Shown piece after piece: positions 32,345 to 33,138 of a stretch of 33,138 nucleotides of DNA; position 1 is the stretch's first letter; each line of letters opens with the position of its first letter. Under the pieces are notes generated by a model, which did no database searches, was not told the DNA's origin, and saw only the letters and a list, made by a program, of their open reading frames with translations. The translations under genes were made by a program, and so were the position numbers. The DNA is taken from positions 1 through 33,138 of the forward strand of contig CASFCZ010000050.1 in assembly GCA_949293325.1 (NCBI GenBank), given 5' to 3'. This DNA comes from an uncultured Eubacteriales bacterium. Its GTDB lineage: Bacteria; Bacillota; Clostridia; Lachnospirales; CAG-274.

Positions 32345-33138
32345 TTAATATGCCTTGCCCCAGTAAACCATGGTTTTTGCAGGCTTACCACAGCATACAC
32401 ATTTATCATCAATATGCTCCTGTTCAAATGGCATACATCTTGAGGTTACGGAGTATTCCTCTTTGATCTTGTTTTCACATTCCTCGTCACCGCACCACAT
32501 AGCCTTTACAAAGCCGGGAGTTTCGTTTACTATTCTGCCAAGTTCTTCCATTGAGTGGGCAGTGTAGGTGTGACTGTCTCTGTGCTTGGTTGCCCTTTCA
32601 AGCATATCTGCCTGTATTTTGTCAAGGAGGGTTGTTACCTCATTTTCAAGGTCGTCAAGGGATACGGTAATCTTTTCTCCTGTATCACGTCTTGCAAGAA
32701 TGCACTGACCTGCCTCAATGTCCTTAGGACCTATCTCTACCCTTACAGGGATACCCCTCATTTCATATTCGCTGAACTTCCAGCCCGGAGTTTTATCGCT
32801 GTCGTCAAGACCTACGCGGCATACAGCTGAAAGTCTTTCCTTAAGCTCGGCAGCTTTTTCGAGGACACCGGGTTTTTTCTGGGCGATAGGGATTATCATT
32901 ACCTGAGTTGGTGCAATACGTGGAGGAAGCACAAGTCCGCTGTCATCGCCATGTACCATGATAATGGCACCTATAATACGTGTTGACATACCCCAGGAGG
33001 TCTGGTGTACATACTGAAGTTTGTTTTCCTTATCGGTATACTGTATGCCAAAGGCACGGGCAAAGCCATCACCAAAGTTGTGACTTGTGCCTGATTGCAA
33101 TGCCTTGCCGTCGTGCATAAGTGCCTCTATGGTATATG
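32345..33138 (-). CDS. proS: Prolyl-tRNA synthetase, eukaryotic/archaeal type, C-terminal part (5' end outside window)
   Basis: The reading frame continues through the right edge of the window (residues YTIEAL precede the first internal Met), so 264 codons of the C-terminal half are present. Visible: the class II motif 3 region [19 protein letters not shown] with [20 protein letters not shown], the anticodon-binding domain, and a C-terminal zinc-binding-type domain with CGDEEC and CVCCG that ends in the tyrosine of WGKAY, a mark of the eukaryotic/archaeal-like ProRS. This form is common in clostridia. The pectate lyase gene begins 21 bases after its stop, without a terminator or room for a full promoter. 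Confidence 0.93.
   Translation of the reverse strand, partial: YTIEALMHDGKALQSGTSHNFGDGFARAFGIQYTDKENKLQYVHQTSWGMSTRIIGAIIMVHGDDSGLVLPPRIAPTQVMIIPIAQKKPGVLEKAAELKERLSAVCRVGLDDSDKTPGWKFSEYEMRGIPVRVEIGPKDIEAGQCILARRDTGEKITVSLDDLENEVTTLLDKIQADMLERATKHRDSHTYTAHSMEELGRIVNETPGFVKAMWCGDEECENKIKEEYSVTSRCMPFEQEHIDDKCVCCGKPAKTMVYWGKAY

Overview
The window is a stretch of Firmicutes (Clostridia) chromosome. An N-terminal dockerin and long Thr-rich linkers on a secreted pectin lyase, a CodY homologue, a single-chain glycyl-tRNA synthetase and moderate GC content point to a cellulosome-forming Ruminococcus or a close Oscillospiraceae relative. The assignment is inferred from gene content, not from a marker search. 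All genes up to about 30.1 kb lie on the + strand. The last two lie on the - strand and meet the rest at a strong bidirectional terminator (30137-30175).

Layout. (1) 1-2.9 kb: end of a cell-wall/division cluster (murD, ftsW), then secG with its own promoter and terminator. (2) 2.9-10.7 kb: rnr, then a promoter-led run comM-dprA-topA-codY, covering DNA uptake/processing, supercoiling and nutrient sensing. (3) 10.7-13.6 kb: DUF402 protein, RadC-family JAMM protein, PspC-domain protein and glyQS. (4) 13.6-15.7 kb: a promoter, a 67-nt multi-tier hairpin, tRNA-Lys(CTT), a terminator, then rpsB-tsf behind a structured leader that could host S2 autoregulation. (5) 15.7-22.9 kb: the conserved block rpmH-rnpA-yidD-yidC-khpB(jag)-mnmE-mnmG-rsmG. 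It usually flanks dnaA/oriC but here sits next to tsf. A 277-nt gap between khpB and mnmE holds a long imperfect hairpin and a terminator. (6) 22.9-30.2 kb: accessory and metabolic genes: an unrecognised lipoprotein with beta-propeller-like repeats, an orphan PstS-like lipoprotein, a group-B-like [FeFe] hydrogenase, nudC, a DUF308 membrane protein and a YtcJ-type amidohydrolase. (7) 30.2 kb to the end, - strand: a dockerin-bearing PL9 pectate lyase directly downstream of a partial eukaryotic/archaeal-type proS.

How they work together. Most genes are housekeeping: envelope growth (MurD, FtsW), protein export and insertion (SecG, YidC, YidD), RNA processing (RNase R, RNase P protein, KhpB), tRNA modification and charging (MnmE/MnmG, GlyRS, ProRS) and translation (S2, EF-Ts, L34). 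The hydrogenase fits a fermentative anaerobe, and the dockerin PL9 enzyme fits extracellular pectin breakdown.

I see no CRISPR array, prophage, insertion sequence or obvious defence island. The best candidates for something undescribed are the RNA structures upstream of mnmE and tRNA-Lys, the hairpin leader of nudC, the lipoprotein pair and the stand-alone hydrogenase.
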